From: Bin87 sp965262485
GTDB taxonomy: Bacteria; Chloroflexota; Dehalococcoidia; Lucifugimonadales; UBA3495
Assembly (NCBI GenBank): GCA_965262485.1
Contig: OZ253540.1
Location: forward strand, 2,542,001 to 2,606,000
DNA length: 64,000 nucleotides
Reading direction: 5' to 3'
Part shown: in pieces, positions 40,214 through 49,317 of the stretch
Numbering within the stretch: the stretch's first letter is position 1
How the letters are laid out: every line of letters begins with the position of its first letter
Program-made: the position numbers and the translations under genes
The notes under the pieces: generated by a model
The model's input: only the letters and a program-made list of their open reading frames with translations
Database searches by the model: none
What the model was told of the DNA's origin: nothing

Positions 40214-40537
40214 ATGTACGTACTACGGAGAATTTTCAAGACCAAACCCGGCGAAGCTCGTCGCGTAGCCAGCTTGCTGCAGAAGCAGGCGCAGATTTAC
40301 CACGACGCCGGTCAACGCAGCGAGTTCAAGGTTTATTTCAACGGGGCCACGGTACCCGGCGAAACCGACGTGGTTATATTGGAATGGACCGATGAGGCGC
40401 TGATGTCGCCCATGCGCGGCGGGCATCAATTGCCGCCGGCGGCGATGGAAATCGGCGGACAAATTCGGCCGCTGGTGGAGAGCCACCGCATCGAGTTCAT
40501 GGAGCTGATGACACCGGACAAGATGATGGATGTCTAA
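40214..40537 (+). CDS. Small alpha+beta barrel-like protein of unknown function
   Basis: The 107-residue protein reads MYVLRRIFKTKPGEARRVAS, then VYFNGATVPGETDVVILEWT and HRIEFMELMTPDKMMDV. Alternating strands and helices suggest a dimeric alpha+beta (ferredoxin-like) barrel of the NIPSNAP kind. It starts 9 bp after tlyA. No reaction is predicted. Confidence 0.6.
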   Translation: MYVLRRIFKTKPGEARRVASLLQKQAQIYHDAGQRSEFKVYFNGATVPGETDVVILEWTDEALMSPMRGGHQLPPAAMEIGGQIRPLVESHRIEFMELMTPDKMMDV

Positions 40538-40556
40538 CGCATAGCGGCAATAACGA

Positions 40557-40585
40557 CCCGGACGGGCATCCTTCGCCCGTCCGGG
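40557..40585 (+). terminator. GC-rich hairpin after the tlyA operon
   Basis: CCCGGACGGGC and GCCCGTCCGGG form a perfect 11-bp stem with a 7-nt loop, 20 bp after the last stop. It lacks a strong T-run (ACTCCCTT follows). Confidence 0.65.
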
Positions 40586-40615
40586 ACTCCCTTACACATG
40601 ACTTCACCCTAAATC

Positions 40616-40754
40616 CGTCATTGCGAGGAGCAAAGCGACGTGGCAATCTCGGTGAGGTTGAACACACGTCGGCGAACCGCAGTTGCTACGGCAACGAGAT
40701 TGCCAACCCCCGCATCAGGTACGGGCTCGCAATGACAAAGTGGGTACGAATGAG
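40616..40754. mobile_element. Family A element, left end lost
   Basis: The copy begins at CCGTCATTGCGAGGAGCAAA and ends at GTGGGTACGAATGAG, a one-step variant of the 18-bp end. The inner arms and the CCCCGCATCAGGTACGGG hairpin are present. A family C hairpin (CCCTCTCCCATCAAGGGAGA, 40763-40786) lies directly after it. Together they fill the gap before pncC. Confidence 0.8.
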
Positions 40755-40810
40755 CACTCTAGCCCTCTCCCATCAAGGGAGAGGGGACATCGTTGCACAG
40801 GAGGCACATC

Positions 40811-41284
40811 GTGGACGTTCAACAGGTAGCCGAAACACTGCTGGAACGCGGACAAACCGTGTCCGTCGCCGAAGCCTGCACCAATGGATTGCTGGGGTAC
40901 ACCCTGGGAACCATTCCCGGCGCATCTCGTTTCTTCCCCGGCGGCGTTATCGCCTATACCGGCGGGCTGAAAGAGAAGATCCTCGGCGTTCCGGACGAGT
41001 TATACGAAACGGCCGGCAGCGTGAGCCGTGAGATGGCGATCTCAATGGCCCGCGGCGTCCTCGAACTGACCGGAACCGACTACGCCCTGTCCACCACCGG
41101 CGTCACCGGCCCGGCAGCCGGACGCAGCGGCCTGCCCATCGGCACGTTCTGGGTTGGTATGGCGGTGAAAAGCGGCGTCGATACTGCCATTGAGATACGC
41201 GTGGGCGGCGACCGCGACGATACCAAGCACGGAGCAGTGCAGGCGGCCATCAACCTGCTGGGCAACCGGCTGGCCACCGGCTGA
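40811..41284 (+). CDS. pncC: Nicotinamide-nucleotide amidohydrolase PncC (CinA C-terminal domain)
   Basis: The 157-residue protein is a stand-alone CinA_C domain: TVSVAEACTNGLLGYTLGTI at about 16-35, PGGVIAYTGGLKEKILGVP and STTGVTGPAAGRSGLPIGTF. The usual AES(C)T is AEAC here, with Ser changed to Ala at that point. The enzyme deamidates NMN to NaMN in pyridine nucleotide recycling. The start is GTG at 40811, with AGGAGG 6 bp before it. It sits alone between repeats. Confidence 0.85.
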   Translation: MDVQQVAETLLERGQTVSVAEACTNGLLGYTLGTIPGASRFFPGGVIAYTGGLKEKILGVPDELYETAGSVSREMAISMARGVLELTGTDYALSTTGVTGPAAGRSGLPIGTFWVGMAVKSGVDTAIEIRVGGDRDDTKHGAVQAAINLLGNRLATG

Positions 41285-41300
41285 CGACCGCGACCAATCC

Positions 41301-41348
41301 CGTTGCTGCGACGAGATTGCCACGTCGCTACGCTCCTCGCAATGACAA
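41301..41348. repeat. Family A half-element
   Basis: Only the right inner arm is present (CGACGAGATTGCCACGTCGC then GCTCCTCGCAATGACA). No outer ends are found. It lies in the short gap before the LLM gene. Confidence 0.7.
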
Positions 41349-41383
41349 CAATTTAGCAAGTGTAAACTAGCGGAGGTATTTCG

Positions 41384-42394
41384 ATGCAATTTGGCGTGTC
41401 CCTTTCCGCCATCGCCCAACAGCCGGCCGGCGCCGATATGCAGCAGGCCTTTGCCGACATCTGCACCTACGTCGGGGCGGCCCGCGACCTGGGCTTCGAC
41501 ATGGTGTATCAGGGTCAGCACTATCTGACCGACCCCTACCAGCAGCTCCAAACCATGCCGCTACTGGCGCGCATTTCGGCGGAAGCGCGGGGGATGGAGC
41601 TGGTGGCCACCATGCTCGTGCCTCTGCATCATCCGGTGGACCTGGCGGAACGGGTTGCCACCATGGACGTGATCACCGGCGGGCGGTTCACGCTGAGCGC
41701 GGCGCTGGGGTACCGGGACGAGGAATATGACAACTTCGGTGTCCCACGACGCACGCGGGTAAGCCGGTATCTGGAATGCCTGGAAGCCATGCGGCTGCTG
41801 TGGACCGGCGAGAAGGTGAACTACGACGGCCGGTATTTCCAGCTGCGGGACGCCCAATTGATGCTGAGGCCGGTGCAGCAGCCCCACCCGCCGGTGTGGG
41901 TGGCTGCCAACAGCGATGCCGCCATCACCCGGGCGGCGCGGCTGGGCTACACGTGGTACGTGAATCCTCACGCCAAGTTCGACACCATCAGCCAACAGGT
42001 GGAGATGTACCACGAGGCTGCCGGCGCCGCGGATTCGGGCGCACCGGAGCGGCTGCCCATCGGTCGTGAGGTATTCGTGGGGCGCACGCACGAAGAGGCA
42101 TTCGCCAGCGCCACGCCATACCTGGGCGGCAAGTACGAAGCCTACGCCCAATGGGGTCAGGACAAGGCGCTGCCGGGTGACGAAAACTTCCGGGAACCCT
42201 TTGAGGACCTGGCCCGCGACCGGTTCGTAATCGGCAGTCCCGACGAGGTGGTGGAGGAGCTATCCCGCTACCGGGCGCTGGGCATGTCCCACGGATGCTT
42301 CCGCATGATGTGGCCCGGTATGCCCCTGGCCGACGGCGTGGCCAACCTGGAGCTGTTCACCGAACGAGTGGCGCCCCATTTGCGGGACGACTGA
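41384..42394 (+). CDS. LLM-class flavin-dependent oxidoreductase
   Basis: The 336-residue protein has the luciferase-like pattern: ARDLGFDMVYQGQHYLTDPY at about 34-53, ELVATMLVPLHHPVDLAERV, ITGGRFTLSAALGYRDEEYD at about 93-112 and MRPVQQPHPPVWVAANSDA-like segment near 160. It ends in GSPDEVVEELSRYRALGMSH. F420 or FMN is the expected cofactor and the substrate is unknown. The ATG follows GGAGG. It is one of three superfamily members in the window, not closely similar to the other two. Confidence 0.88.
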   Translation: MQFGVSLSAIAQQPAGADMQQAFADICTYVGAARDLGFDMVYQGQHYLTDPYQQLQTMPLLARISAEARGMELVATMLVPLHHPVDLAERVATMDVITGGRFTLSAALGYRDEEYDNFGVPRRTRVSRYLECLEAMRLLWTGEKVNYDGRYFQLRDAQLMLRPVQQPHPPVWVAANSDAAITRAARLGYTWYVNPHAKFDTISQQVEMYHEAAGAADSGAPERLPIGREVFVGRTHEEAFASATPYLGGKYEAYAQWGQDKALPGDENFREPFEDLARDRFVIGSPDEVVEELSRYRALGMSHGCFRMMWPGMPLADGVANLELFTERVAPHLRDD

Positions 42395-42403
42395 CGTTGA
42401 ATT

Positions 42404-42772
42404 TTATCCGCGTAATTGGCGGAAAAACCGGATCGTTAGAATTACGGCGAAGGTTATCCACAATCCATATACTGGCGGGGTTACCACGAGCGCTGCAAGT
42501 ACCGGATTCTCGTTGGCCAATATGATCAGCGTGCCTGAGAATCCAAACACGGCGGTCAACCACGTCGAGATATTTACCAAAGGTTGAGGCCGAGTTTCTG
42601 AGGCGGTCGTTGCTATGGCGACAAAAAGTATGCTCGCGGCAATCAATAAGAGTGCGGTGCCCTGGCCCTGGTCAAGGAACGCTCGTATCGTTGGGTGAGC
42701 AAACGGTCCCGCCAGTATTAGAAGACCCTCGATAACGAAAAAGATTACCCAGACCCACCCTATTATTATCAT
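42404..42772 (-). CDS. Four-helix membrane protein, unknown
   Basis: The 122-residue protein has about four transmembrane segments: WVWVIFFVIEGLLILAGPFA, TALLLIAASILFVAIAT, LTAVFGFSGTLIILA and GLWITFAVILTIRFF. It has no catalytic motif. The frame can open at a TTG at 42778; ATG 42772 is more likely. It is convergent with the LLM gene and lies next to another small membrane gene. Confidence 0.55.
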   Translation of the reverse strand: MIIIGWVWVIFFVIEGLLILAGPFAHPTIRAFLDQGQGTALLLIAASILFVAIATTASETRPQPLVNISTWLTAVFGFSGTLIILANENPVLAALVVTPPVYGLWITFAVILTIRFFRQLRG

Positions 42773-42814
42773 TATCAAGCAGTCTGCAGGCAGACCGTTG
42801 TCCGACCTGTTGGA

Positions 42815-43069
42815 TTACTGGTTATGCTTGAAAAAAGCCCATAATGCGCCGGTTGGAAGCGCGATAGTCAGAACAACGGTGGCAGTCAGCAGAAATATCA
42901 CAAAAAGTCGGCTACCATTCCAAATGTTCATGAATTCGGCGACCAGAGTGGGCGCGGCGAGCCTGATGACGAGAACCAGCCCCAGCCCCAACACGGCCAT
43001 GCTTACGAGTACGGCTCCGAACCACCATCTCCAGGCTACGACCCCGGCGTTCACCGGAACTAATGACAT
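42815..43069 (-). CDS. Two-helix membrane protein, unknown
   Basis: The 84-residue protein has two transmembrane segments (FGAVLVSMAVLGLGLVLVIR and LFVIFLLTATVVLTIALPTG). The ATG at 43069 follows GAGG. It is 42 bp upstream of the four-helix protein on the same strand; they may be coexpressed. Nothing else can be said. Confidence 0.5.
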   Translation of the reverse strand: MSLVPVNAGVVAWRWWFGAVLVSMAVLGLGLVLVIRLAAPTLVAEFMNIWNGSRLFVIFLLTATVVLTIALPTGALWAFFKHNQ

Positions 43070-43152
43070 GATTCCTCGCTTGAACTATCGCGCAGCTAGC
43101 CAAATGATAGCACGTCGACCGCGATGCTGATCGGTTGTTATGGGTCACCCCA

Positions 43153-43330
43153 AGGCTATCGCAAGATAGGCTATACGCCCGTCGCTCCGGCGAAAGCCGG
43201 AGTCCAGAGACCGCAAAGTGAAATAATCTGGAACGATACTAACGATTTCAGGCACTGGATTCCCACTTTCGCGGGAATGACGGTGGTTAGCGGGAATGAC
43301 GGTGGTTAATTGTCCATATGCGATAGCCCT
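43153..43330. mobile_element. Family B1 element (copy 2)
   Basis: The ends are AGGCTATCGC and CATATGCGATAGCCCT. The inside has CGGCGAAAGCCGG and CACTTTCGCGGGAATGACGG arms. The left end is partly duplicated (GATAGGCTATACGCCC follows AGGCTATCGC). With the D copy that follows it fills the 426-bp gap; the small stretch 43351-43370 is a family A scrap. Confidence 0.8.
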
Positions 43331-43370
43331 GCGGGTCGCTCCTCCCTGCCTTCTGTCATTGCGGGGAGCA

Positions 43371-43465
43371 CTCGCTCATCCCGAGCTTGTCGAACCATCG
43401 TTGACCGTCCTTCGACAGGCTCAGGACGAGCGGGTGCTTAATTTCCACAACTTTGGAAAGGCCCT
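43371..43465. mobile_element. Family D element, left end lost
   Basis: The copy holds TCGACAGGCTCAGGACGAGC with its inverted partner CTCGCTCATCCCGAGCTTGT, and ends CACAACTTTGGAAAGGCCCT. The left end is missing compared with the copy at 54225. Confidence 0.65.
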
Positions 43466-43495
43466 GACTGCCCACGCAGGTCCGCAATAATCCCG

Positions 43496-43972
43496 TCAAT
43501 GGGTTTTGGATGCCAGCGCTCTGAAACCGGAATATAGCAGGTTGACCATTCCCGCGACGATGATGCCCAGCGAGCCCAACAACAGGGAAAATTCAATCAA
43601 CAACGCGTTATGCAAGTCCACGACCAACCATGCCAAAATCACCGCGCAAGTGGGAGCCATCCAATGCGCGGTTCGCACTGACGCATAGCGGATCAATCCG
43701 CGAGATCTCCGGGCTGGCAAGGACGAGATTAACCACGCCAGTCCTCCGCAATACAGGACAATCGCCTCCGCGGTTTTATGACTACAGATTTCCGGATCCA
43801 TGCTCAGCGGACTGGCTCCGTCTGGAACGGGGCAAGGCAGTGTTAAGTCCGTCAAATGGGACAGGATGACCAGCGCCGCGGTCAAACCCAGCAACATGGT
43901 CACCATCCAAACCACTACGTCGAAATACCGGTTCGCGTGCTCTGCTATCCGGGGTAACGCAGGATAGTTCAT
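43496..43972 (-). CDS. Membrane protein following penicillin acylase (unknown)
   Basis: The 158-residue protein has about four transmembrane segments, starting with VVWMVTMLLGLTAALVILSH and later ILAWLVVDLHNALLIEFSLL. A Cys-containing loop (TLPCPVPDGASPLSMDPEIC) lies between the first two helices. The ATG at 43972 is 13 bp after the acylase stop, so they are likely cotranscribed. The frame extends upstream through the acylase gene without support. Confidence 0.6.
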   Translation of the reverse strand: MNYPALPRIAEHANRYFDVVVWMVTMLLGLTAALVILSHLTDLTLPCPVPDGASPLSMDPEICSHKTAEAIVLYCGGLAWLISSLPARRSRGLIRYASVRTAHWMAPTCAVILAWLVVDLHNALLIEFSLLLGSLGIIVAGMVNLLYSGFRALASKTH

Positions 43973-43985
43973 TACTCCGATTCCC

Positions 43986-46364
43986 CTACCTGAGCGGCCC
44001 GATACTGAGGATTTGCACACTCTCTGCGCCCGCCTTAATGCTTTCCCAATCGTATTGCATGGGCGCCATTCGGACCGGCCCCCAGATGGCCGATTGGTCG
44101 GAGTAGTGTTCGCTGCCGGGATGGCCGGATGCGCCCAACGGCACCGCCCATAGCGAGCGTTCCCAGTCTCCCAGGTCGTAGGCGTAGCGGAATACCGACA
44201 GGCCGCCCACCGTAGCAAAATCGGCCGGCGAATAGGAACCCGCCCAGGGGGTATCGCCATCGCCGCCGGTGAGAATCTCCGGCGGGTTGAGCAGCGCGCC
44301 CAGGCTGGGGGTTGCCATCGCCAGTGGATGCTGGGGTCGTACGCGATGGACCCGGTCCCATCGCCAGGTTCCCATATCAGGCCCCAGCCGGTGGGTCAGG
44401 ATGTGGATTGCCTCTCCCAACGCGGCGGTAAGCGCAGCGGGCCAATTTTCGCCGCTGGGCAGCAGGCCGGTGTCGCCGTCCGTGATGGCGTCGTTCATTA
44501 GAATTCGGAACCGGTTTACAAACCCGCCGCGCCCCCGGTCGACCGGATGCCACGCCAATGCGGCCAGATTCTCGCCGATGTTGTGCTTCAGCAACCGCCA
44601 CTGCAGCATATCCCGCATGGCGCTGTAGATGGTCGGTTCAATGGCGTCGCGATCCATGCTGCCAGACCAGCGTTGCAGGCGATCCAATGCGTTGGCCACC
44701 GCCGGGTCAGGAGGCGGCGGACAGGATTGCAGGGCGGCAACATAGGCCAGCGCCGGGAGCGACACCCGTTCGGCGTGGATGCGTCCCATTTCGCTGGCCG
44801 CAGGATTGGGCAGGTTGTGAATGCGCTCAGCGACGCGCGTGGCACGGTAGCCGGGTGCGAAGTCCATTGAGATGTAGTAGGGATAATCCTCGAGAACGGG
44901 CCGGTTATTGGCCGTGACGATGTAACCTTCCGGCGGGTTGATATTGCGGGGCAGATCGGCAAAGGGGATGCTTCCCTGCCATTCGTGGTTCCCGTCCCAG
45001 CCCGGCACGGGCAGCGGCGCCGGCGCATCGTCGGGGCGGCGGGGAATCTCCCCTCGGCACTGGTAGCCGATATTACCGTGTACGTCGGCCATTACGAAGT
45101 TGTTGACCGGATCAACCCATCCTTCCATGGCATCGGCCAACTCGGTCACACTGCCAGCCTCCAGCATGGCCGGCAGGATGTTCGTCCACGGGCTGCCCTG
45201 ATTTCGGTAAAAGATCGGGGTGGCGGTGTAGCGCAGGGCGAGGCCGTAACCGGACAGCGGGTCGCCGCCAACGACCGGGCCGTGGTGGGTCGCCCAGGTG
45301 CGCAGATGAACATCATCGCCGTCGCGCACGCGGATCACCTCATCGCGGACGTCGGCGTTGTACCAGTCGCCCTGACGTTGATACAGCGAGGCGTCGGCGT
45401 CGTTGAACCGTTCGATGTACAAATCCTGATAGTCGGCGCTGGTGTGGGTAACGCACCAGGCCACCCACCGGTTGTGCCCGAAGTGGGGGAAACCGGGCAC
45501 GCCGGCAAAGGAAGCGCCCACCACGTCGAACCTGTCGCAGGCGAGATGGTTCTGGTAGTAAACGCTGGGAACGTCCAGGCCGCGGTGGCTGTCGCCGGCC
45601 AGGATGGGCTTGCCGGTGGCGGTGCGCTCACCCGAAATCACCCAGGAGTTGGAGCCGCTATCCATCTCGCCGATGAGATTCAGGTTGGCGACACCGTCGA
45701 GCAATTGCTGATACCCCACATCTGCGGAACCGTGGTAGGCGGCGCCGGTGGGGATTATGACCGGTTGACCCGGCGGATACGACGGAAACAGTTGCGCCGC
45801 CCGCTCCGGTCCCAGTTCCAGCACGAGTCTAGCCCGCCACGCTTTGCTCTCGAAGACCCCCATGAACAGGTGCCGCACCTTGAATACGGCCAGGCTGTGC
45901 CACGGCTCCCAGGGCTCGGGCGCTATCCCGGTGATGCCGTACTCTGCCGGCAGGGGCGCGTCGCTTTCGATGAATGCGTTGACCCCGTCAGCGTAGGATT
46001 CCAGCATCGTCCGGGCGCGGGAGCCGGCGGCGGCGCAATCGGCGCGGGCCGAGTCTTCCAACCGGTGGCGGCGAATCTGCATGTCCTGTCCTACGGCGGA
46101 TGGGCCGACCGCTTCGGCCCAGCGGCCCACCGCTCGCCGGCGGTCATACTCCATTGCCCATAACCGGTCCTGCGCGGTGACAAACCCCTGGGCGAGCCAG
46201 GCGTCGTGTTCATCGGTGGCGCGGATGTGCGGGATGCCCCATTCGTCGCGCCAAACCTGAACCGCGGCATGCAGGCCGGACAGGGATATTTCGCCGTCCA
46301 GAGGAGGAATGGCGTCGCGAAGATCGGTGTGGGTGATGGAGACAGCGGCGTCGTTTACGGTCAT
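43986..46364 (-). CDS. Penicillin acylase-family N-terminal nucleophile hydrolase, leaderless
   Basis: The 792-residue protein has the family plan. The alpha part holds VWRDEWGIPHIRATDEHDAW then FVTAQDRLWAMEYDRRRAVG. The autoprocessing site reads MDSGSNSWVISGERTATGKP at about 235-254, with Ser after Gly-x as the N-terminal nucleophile of the beta chain. The beta part has PSVYYQNHLACDRFDVVGAS, DPVNNFVMADVHGNIGYQ and the C-terminal GDGDTPWAGSYSPADFATVG. Relatives cleave acylated amines or homoserine lactones in the periplasm; here no signal peptide is seen, so a cytoplasmic role is likely. The ATG at 46364 follows AGAGGTG. Confidence 0.9.
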   Translation of the reverse strand: MTVNDAAVSITHTDLRDAIPPLDGEISLSGLHAAVQVWRDEWGIPHIRATDEHDAWLAQGFVTAQDRLWAMEYDRRRAVGRWAEAVGPSAVGQDMQIRRHRLEDSARADCAAAGSRARTMLESYADGVNAFIESDAPLPAEYGITGIAPEPWEPWHSLAVFKVRHLFMGVFESKAWRARLVLELGPERAAQLFPSYPPGQPVIIPTGAAYHGSADVGYQQLLDGVANLNLIGEMDSGSNSWVISGERTATGKPILAGDSHRGLDVPSVYYQNHLACDRFDVVGASFAGVPGFPHFGHNRWVAWCVTHTSADYQDLYIERFNDADASLYQRQGDWYNADVRDEVIRVRDGDDVHLRTWATHHGPVVGGDPLSGYGLALRYTATPIFYRNQGSPWTNILPAMLEAGSVTELADAMEGWVDPVNNFVMADVHGNIGYQCRGEIPRRPDDAPAPLPVPGWDGNHEWQGSIPFADLPRNINPPEGYIVTANNRPVLEDYPYYISMDFAPGYRATRVAERIHNLPNPAASEMGRIHAERVSLPALAYVAALQSCPPPPDPAVANALDRLQRWSGSMDRDAIEPTIYSAMRDMLQWRLLKHNIGENLAALAWHPVDRGRGGFVNRFRILMNDAITDGDTGLLPSGENWPAALTAALGEAIHILTHRLGPDMGTWRWDRVHRVRPQHPLAMATPSLGALLNPPEILTGGDGDTPWAGSYSPADFATVGGLSVFRYAYDLGDWERSLWAVPLGASGHPGSEHYSDQSAIWGPVRMAPMQYDWESIKAGAESVQILSIGPLR

Positions 46365-46454
46365 CGGGGGCACCTCTTACGGTCTGATGGCTCAATAGTA
46401 CCGTACCGGCGAATGGGCTGCATCCGGCCCAAATCCGGTCCAGCCGGCGCATCC

Positions 46455-46629
46455 CTCACGCGTACCCGCTTTAATCTGTCGTTGCGAGGGACGCCCACCC
46501 ACCTGTCATTGCGAGGAGCGCAGCGACGTGGCAATCTCGTTGAGTTGAACACACGTCGGCAAACCACCATTGCTACGCCTACGAGATTGCCACGCTGCGC
46601 TCGCAATGACAGATTAAAGAGGGTGCATC
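46455..46629. mobile_element. Family A element, right end decayed
   Basis: The left end is CTCACGCGTACCCGCTTTAA; the right end has only AGATTAAAGAGGGTGCA. The inner arms are well kept (GAGCGCAGCGACGTGGCAAT). It fills the gap between the CoA-transferase and acylase genes. Confidence 0.82.
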
Positions 46630-46655
46630 CATGTAAGAAGCCGCCTCCCGCTCCC

Positions 46656-47891
46656 TCAGTAAATGACTCCCGCTTCTTCCAGCCGCTCGATCTCCGCGGA
46701 CGGCATCCCCAGCAGTTCTCCAAACACGTAGGCGTTATCCTCGCCGATGTTGCTGTACTTGCCGAACTCAATGGGCGTGCCGGACATGCGTGCCGGTATG
46801 GTCCACGAAACGCTCTCGCCTTCCGTCCACTCGGTGGCCTTCACGCCCCGTTCCGCTTCCCAATAACGGGTGTCCTGGTAAAACCCCCGCGACTTCAGGT
46901 GTGCGCTGCCGTTCAGGTCCTCGCCCTGGGACACCATGCCCGCCGGCACTCCGGCGGCCTGCAATAATCCCATGAGCGAACCCGAATCCTGACTCTGCGT
47001 CCATTCCGTGATGCCCGCATCCAATGATTTCTCGTTTTTGCGCCGCCCGATGCGTGTTTCGAACTCGGGTGTGGCGGCCCAGGCCGGATCGCCCATGGCC
47101 GTCCGCAAACACCGCCATTGTTGGTCGTTGGCGGCCGAGATGGCGATGTAACGGTCTTCGCCGACGCACGGATACACCCCGTGAGGCACGGCGTAGGAGT
47201 CCCGATTGCCCCGACGTTGCGGCCCGCGACCGTTGACCTGGTAGTCCAGCAGCGCCGGCCCGCAGGTTGCCACGCCCGACTTGAATATCGACGACTCCAT
47301 CGTCGCCGTTTTGCCGGTCAGATTCCGCCGCATCAAGGCCGCGATGATGGCGGCCGGCTGGAACACGCCGGTATGGTAGTCGGAGTAGGACGTGTTCACC
47401 ACGCCGGGAGGCTCTTCATCCTCGCCGGTCATCAGCGATACGCCGGACAGGTGTTGAACCAGGATGCCAAATGACTTGTAGGTGTAGTACGGCCCGTGTC
47501 CGCCCAAACCGGTCTGCCACATGATTATGGAGTCGGGCCGATGCTCGCGGATGGCGGGGAAGTCGATGCCCCAGCGGTCCAGGATATTGCGGCGGAAGTT
47601 GGTCATGAACACATCGCTGATGCGCACCAGTTCCAGCATCAGATCGCGTCCCTCCGGCATCCGCACGTCCAAGGTAATGCGCCGCTTGCCCCGCTGGTAC
47701 TCCGGTTGCCCGGCGCCCCTGGACCACGCCGGTATGAAGGCCATCTCATCGAGTACCTTGTTGGTTTCCACCTTGATGACTTCGGCGCCCAGCGACCCCA
47801 GAATGCGCCCGGTCAGCGGCAAAGCCACGTAGGGGCCAAACTCCACTACGCGGATTCCTTTCAGTGCGTTGGTGTTCACGGTATCCGTCAT
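46656..47891 (-). CDS. CaiB/BaiF-type CoA-transferase lacking the catalytic Asp
   Basis: The 411-residue protein has the class III CoA-transferase fold: IRVVEFGPYVALPLTGRILG then SLGAEVIKVET, RRITLDVRMPEGRDLMLELV and SDYHTGVFQPAAIIAALMRR. The active-site region reads TYKSFGILVQHLSGVSLMTG; the position held by the catalytic Asp in the neighbour (QGDDLVVMAASG) is Gly here. It is probably an inactive or altered subunit that pairs with the protein at 47923. I chose the ATG at 47891 because GAGG lies 6 bp upstream. Substrate unknown. Confidence 0.85.
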   Translation of the reverse strand: MTDTVNTNALKGIRVVEFGPYVALPLTGRILGSLGAEVIKVETNKVLDEMAFIPAWSRGAGQPEYQRGKRRITLDVRMPEGRDLMLELVRISDVFMTNFRRNILDRWGIDFPAIREHRPDSIIMWQTGLGGHGPYYTYKSFGILVQHLSGVSLMTGEDEEPPGVVNTSYSDYHTGVFQPAAIIAALMRRNLTGKTATMESSIFKSGVATCGPALLDYQVNGRGPQRRGNRDSYAVPHGVYPCVGEDRYIAISAANDQQWRCLRTAMGDPAWAATPEFETRIGRRKNEKSLDAGITEWTQSQDSGSLMGLLQAAGVPAGMVSQGEDLNGSAHLKSRGFYQDTRYWEAERGVKATEWTEGESVSWTIPARMSGTPIEFGKYSNIGEDNAYVFGELLGMPSAEIERLEEAGVIY

Positions 47892-47922
47892 ATCCATTCC
47901 TCGAAATTGCTCCGGCGTCGGG

Positions 47923-49167
47923 CTAAATGACTCCATCCGCCCGCAGGGCAGCCAATTCTGCTGCGTCCAATCCCAACTCGCCGCGAAACACGGCCATGTT
48001 GTCCGATCCAAGCGCGGGCGCCGGTCGCTGCCGCGGTGAAACCTCTTCACTGTGGAAAATGCCCAGCGGATATTTCAGCGTCCCCATGTTCCCGTCATCG
48101 TGCTCGATCTCCGACCAGAACCCCGATTCGGCCAGTTGGGGGTCTGCCAGCAGGTCGGCGATGTCATTCACCGGCAGGAACACCAGGTTGCGGCGTTGAC
48201 CTTCGTGGAACAGCTCCTGGACCGTAAAATTCTCCGCAAATTCCAAAAAGAGCGCCGTTATGATGTCGATGTGTTCCGCCCGGTCCTGGTTGCCGCCCCG
48301 ATATGCTTCGTTGAGGACCTCGTCGTTGCCGGTAATTTCGTGAATCCACTCGGCCAGCGCGTCCCACTCCCGCGGCGTGATGACGCCGGCGGAGATCCAT
48401 CCGTCCTTGCAGGGGTAGGCTCCCAGCGGGATTACCAGCGTGGAGTTGGTGCCAACCCGGGTTACGTTCTGTCCCAGCTTGCGCCACAGCAGCGCCGGAT
48501 GAGCGTCGGTGTAGTAGGTGATCAACGCTTCCTGCGATGACACGTCGATATGCTGGCCGTCTCCGCCGCCAAAATCCCGATGATACAACGCCGCCAGAAT
48601 CCCGACTGCCGCGTACTGAGCGGCGGGATAGTGGCTGTGTTCATTGCCCTGTCTAACCGGCGGTTCATCGGGTTCGCCGGTGATTTGCATGTAGCCGCTG
48701 GCCGCCATCACCACCAGGTCATCGCCCTGATAGTCGGCCCATTCGCCGGTGCAGCCAAAGGGTGTAACCGAGGCCATCACCAGACCGGGGTTTGCCGCCC
48801 GCAGCGCATCAAAACCGATCCCACGGTCGTACAGATAGTGACGGTCGAAACTCTCGATGATCACGTCCGCGTCCGCAGCCAGCCGCCGGAACAATTCCCG
48901 CCCCGATTCGCACTCCAGATCCAGCGTGATTGAGCGTTTGTTGGTGTTGTAAAACATGAAATCCAGACTGCGCTCGGTGTTGGGCGCGTCGTCCGGATAC
49001 GGGCCAAGCCGTCGCGACGGGTCGCCACCCGGAGGTTCCACCTTCACCACATCCGCGCCGTAATCGGCCAGCAGGCGACCGCAGAACGCCGCCCGCCGGT
49101 CGGTCAAATCCAGAACCCGGTAAGGCGGAATCAAATCCGCGCCCGTGTAGTCATCAAACCGAGGCAT
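47923..49167 (-). CDS. CaiB/BaiF-type CoA-transferase with catalytic Asp
   Basis: The 414-residue protein has YRVLDLTDRRAAFCGRLLAD then YGADVVKVEPPGGDPSR, NKRSITLDLECESGRELFRR, and the active-site region DYQGDDLVVMAASGYMQITG with an Asp at the expected place. It also has GQHIDVSSQEALITYYTDAH and the C-terminal LGSDNMAVFRGELGLDAAEL. It would transfer CoA between acyl groups through an aspartyl-CoA intermediate. The ATG at 49167 follows GGAGGG. The next CoA-transferase starts 31 bp after its stop, so a two-subunit enzyme is plausible. Confidence 0.88.
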   Translation of the reverse strand: MPRFDDYTGADLIPPYRVLDLTDRRAAFCGRLLADYGADVVKVEPPGGDPSRRLGPYPDDAPNTERSLDFMFYNTNKRSITLDLECESGRELFRRLAADADVIIESFDRHYLYDRGIGFDALRAANPGLVMASVTPFGCTGEWADYQGDDLVVMAASGYMQITGEPDEPPVRQGNEHSHYPAAQYAAVGILAALYHRDFGGGDGQHIDVSSQEALITYYTDAHPALLWRKLGQNVTRVGTNSTLVIPLGAYPCKDGWISAGVITPREWDALAEWIHEITGNDEVLNEAYRGGNQDRAEHIDIITALFLEFAENFTVQELFHEGQRRNLVFLPVNDIADLLADPQLAESGFWSEIEHDDGNMGTLKYPLGIFHSEEVSPRQRPAPALGSDNMAVFRGELGLDAAELAALRADGVI

Positions 49168-49317
49168 AGCCCTCCAACTCCCTTGCCCCAACTTCTTTGC
49201 CGATTGAGGCCAGTACGATGTTTGGTCGCCGCCAATGTATCGCCGGCGCTCCCCCATGTCAAAACCAACCTGCCATGTCCAAGAGATTTCGCTACTCGAG
49301 GTACACTTTATCCGTAG

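Noticed and set aside
44985..46163. A 392-codon plus-strand frame opposite penicillin acylase.
   Set aside because: Shadow frame; the acylase has all family motifs on the other strand.
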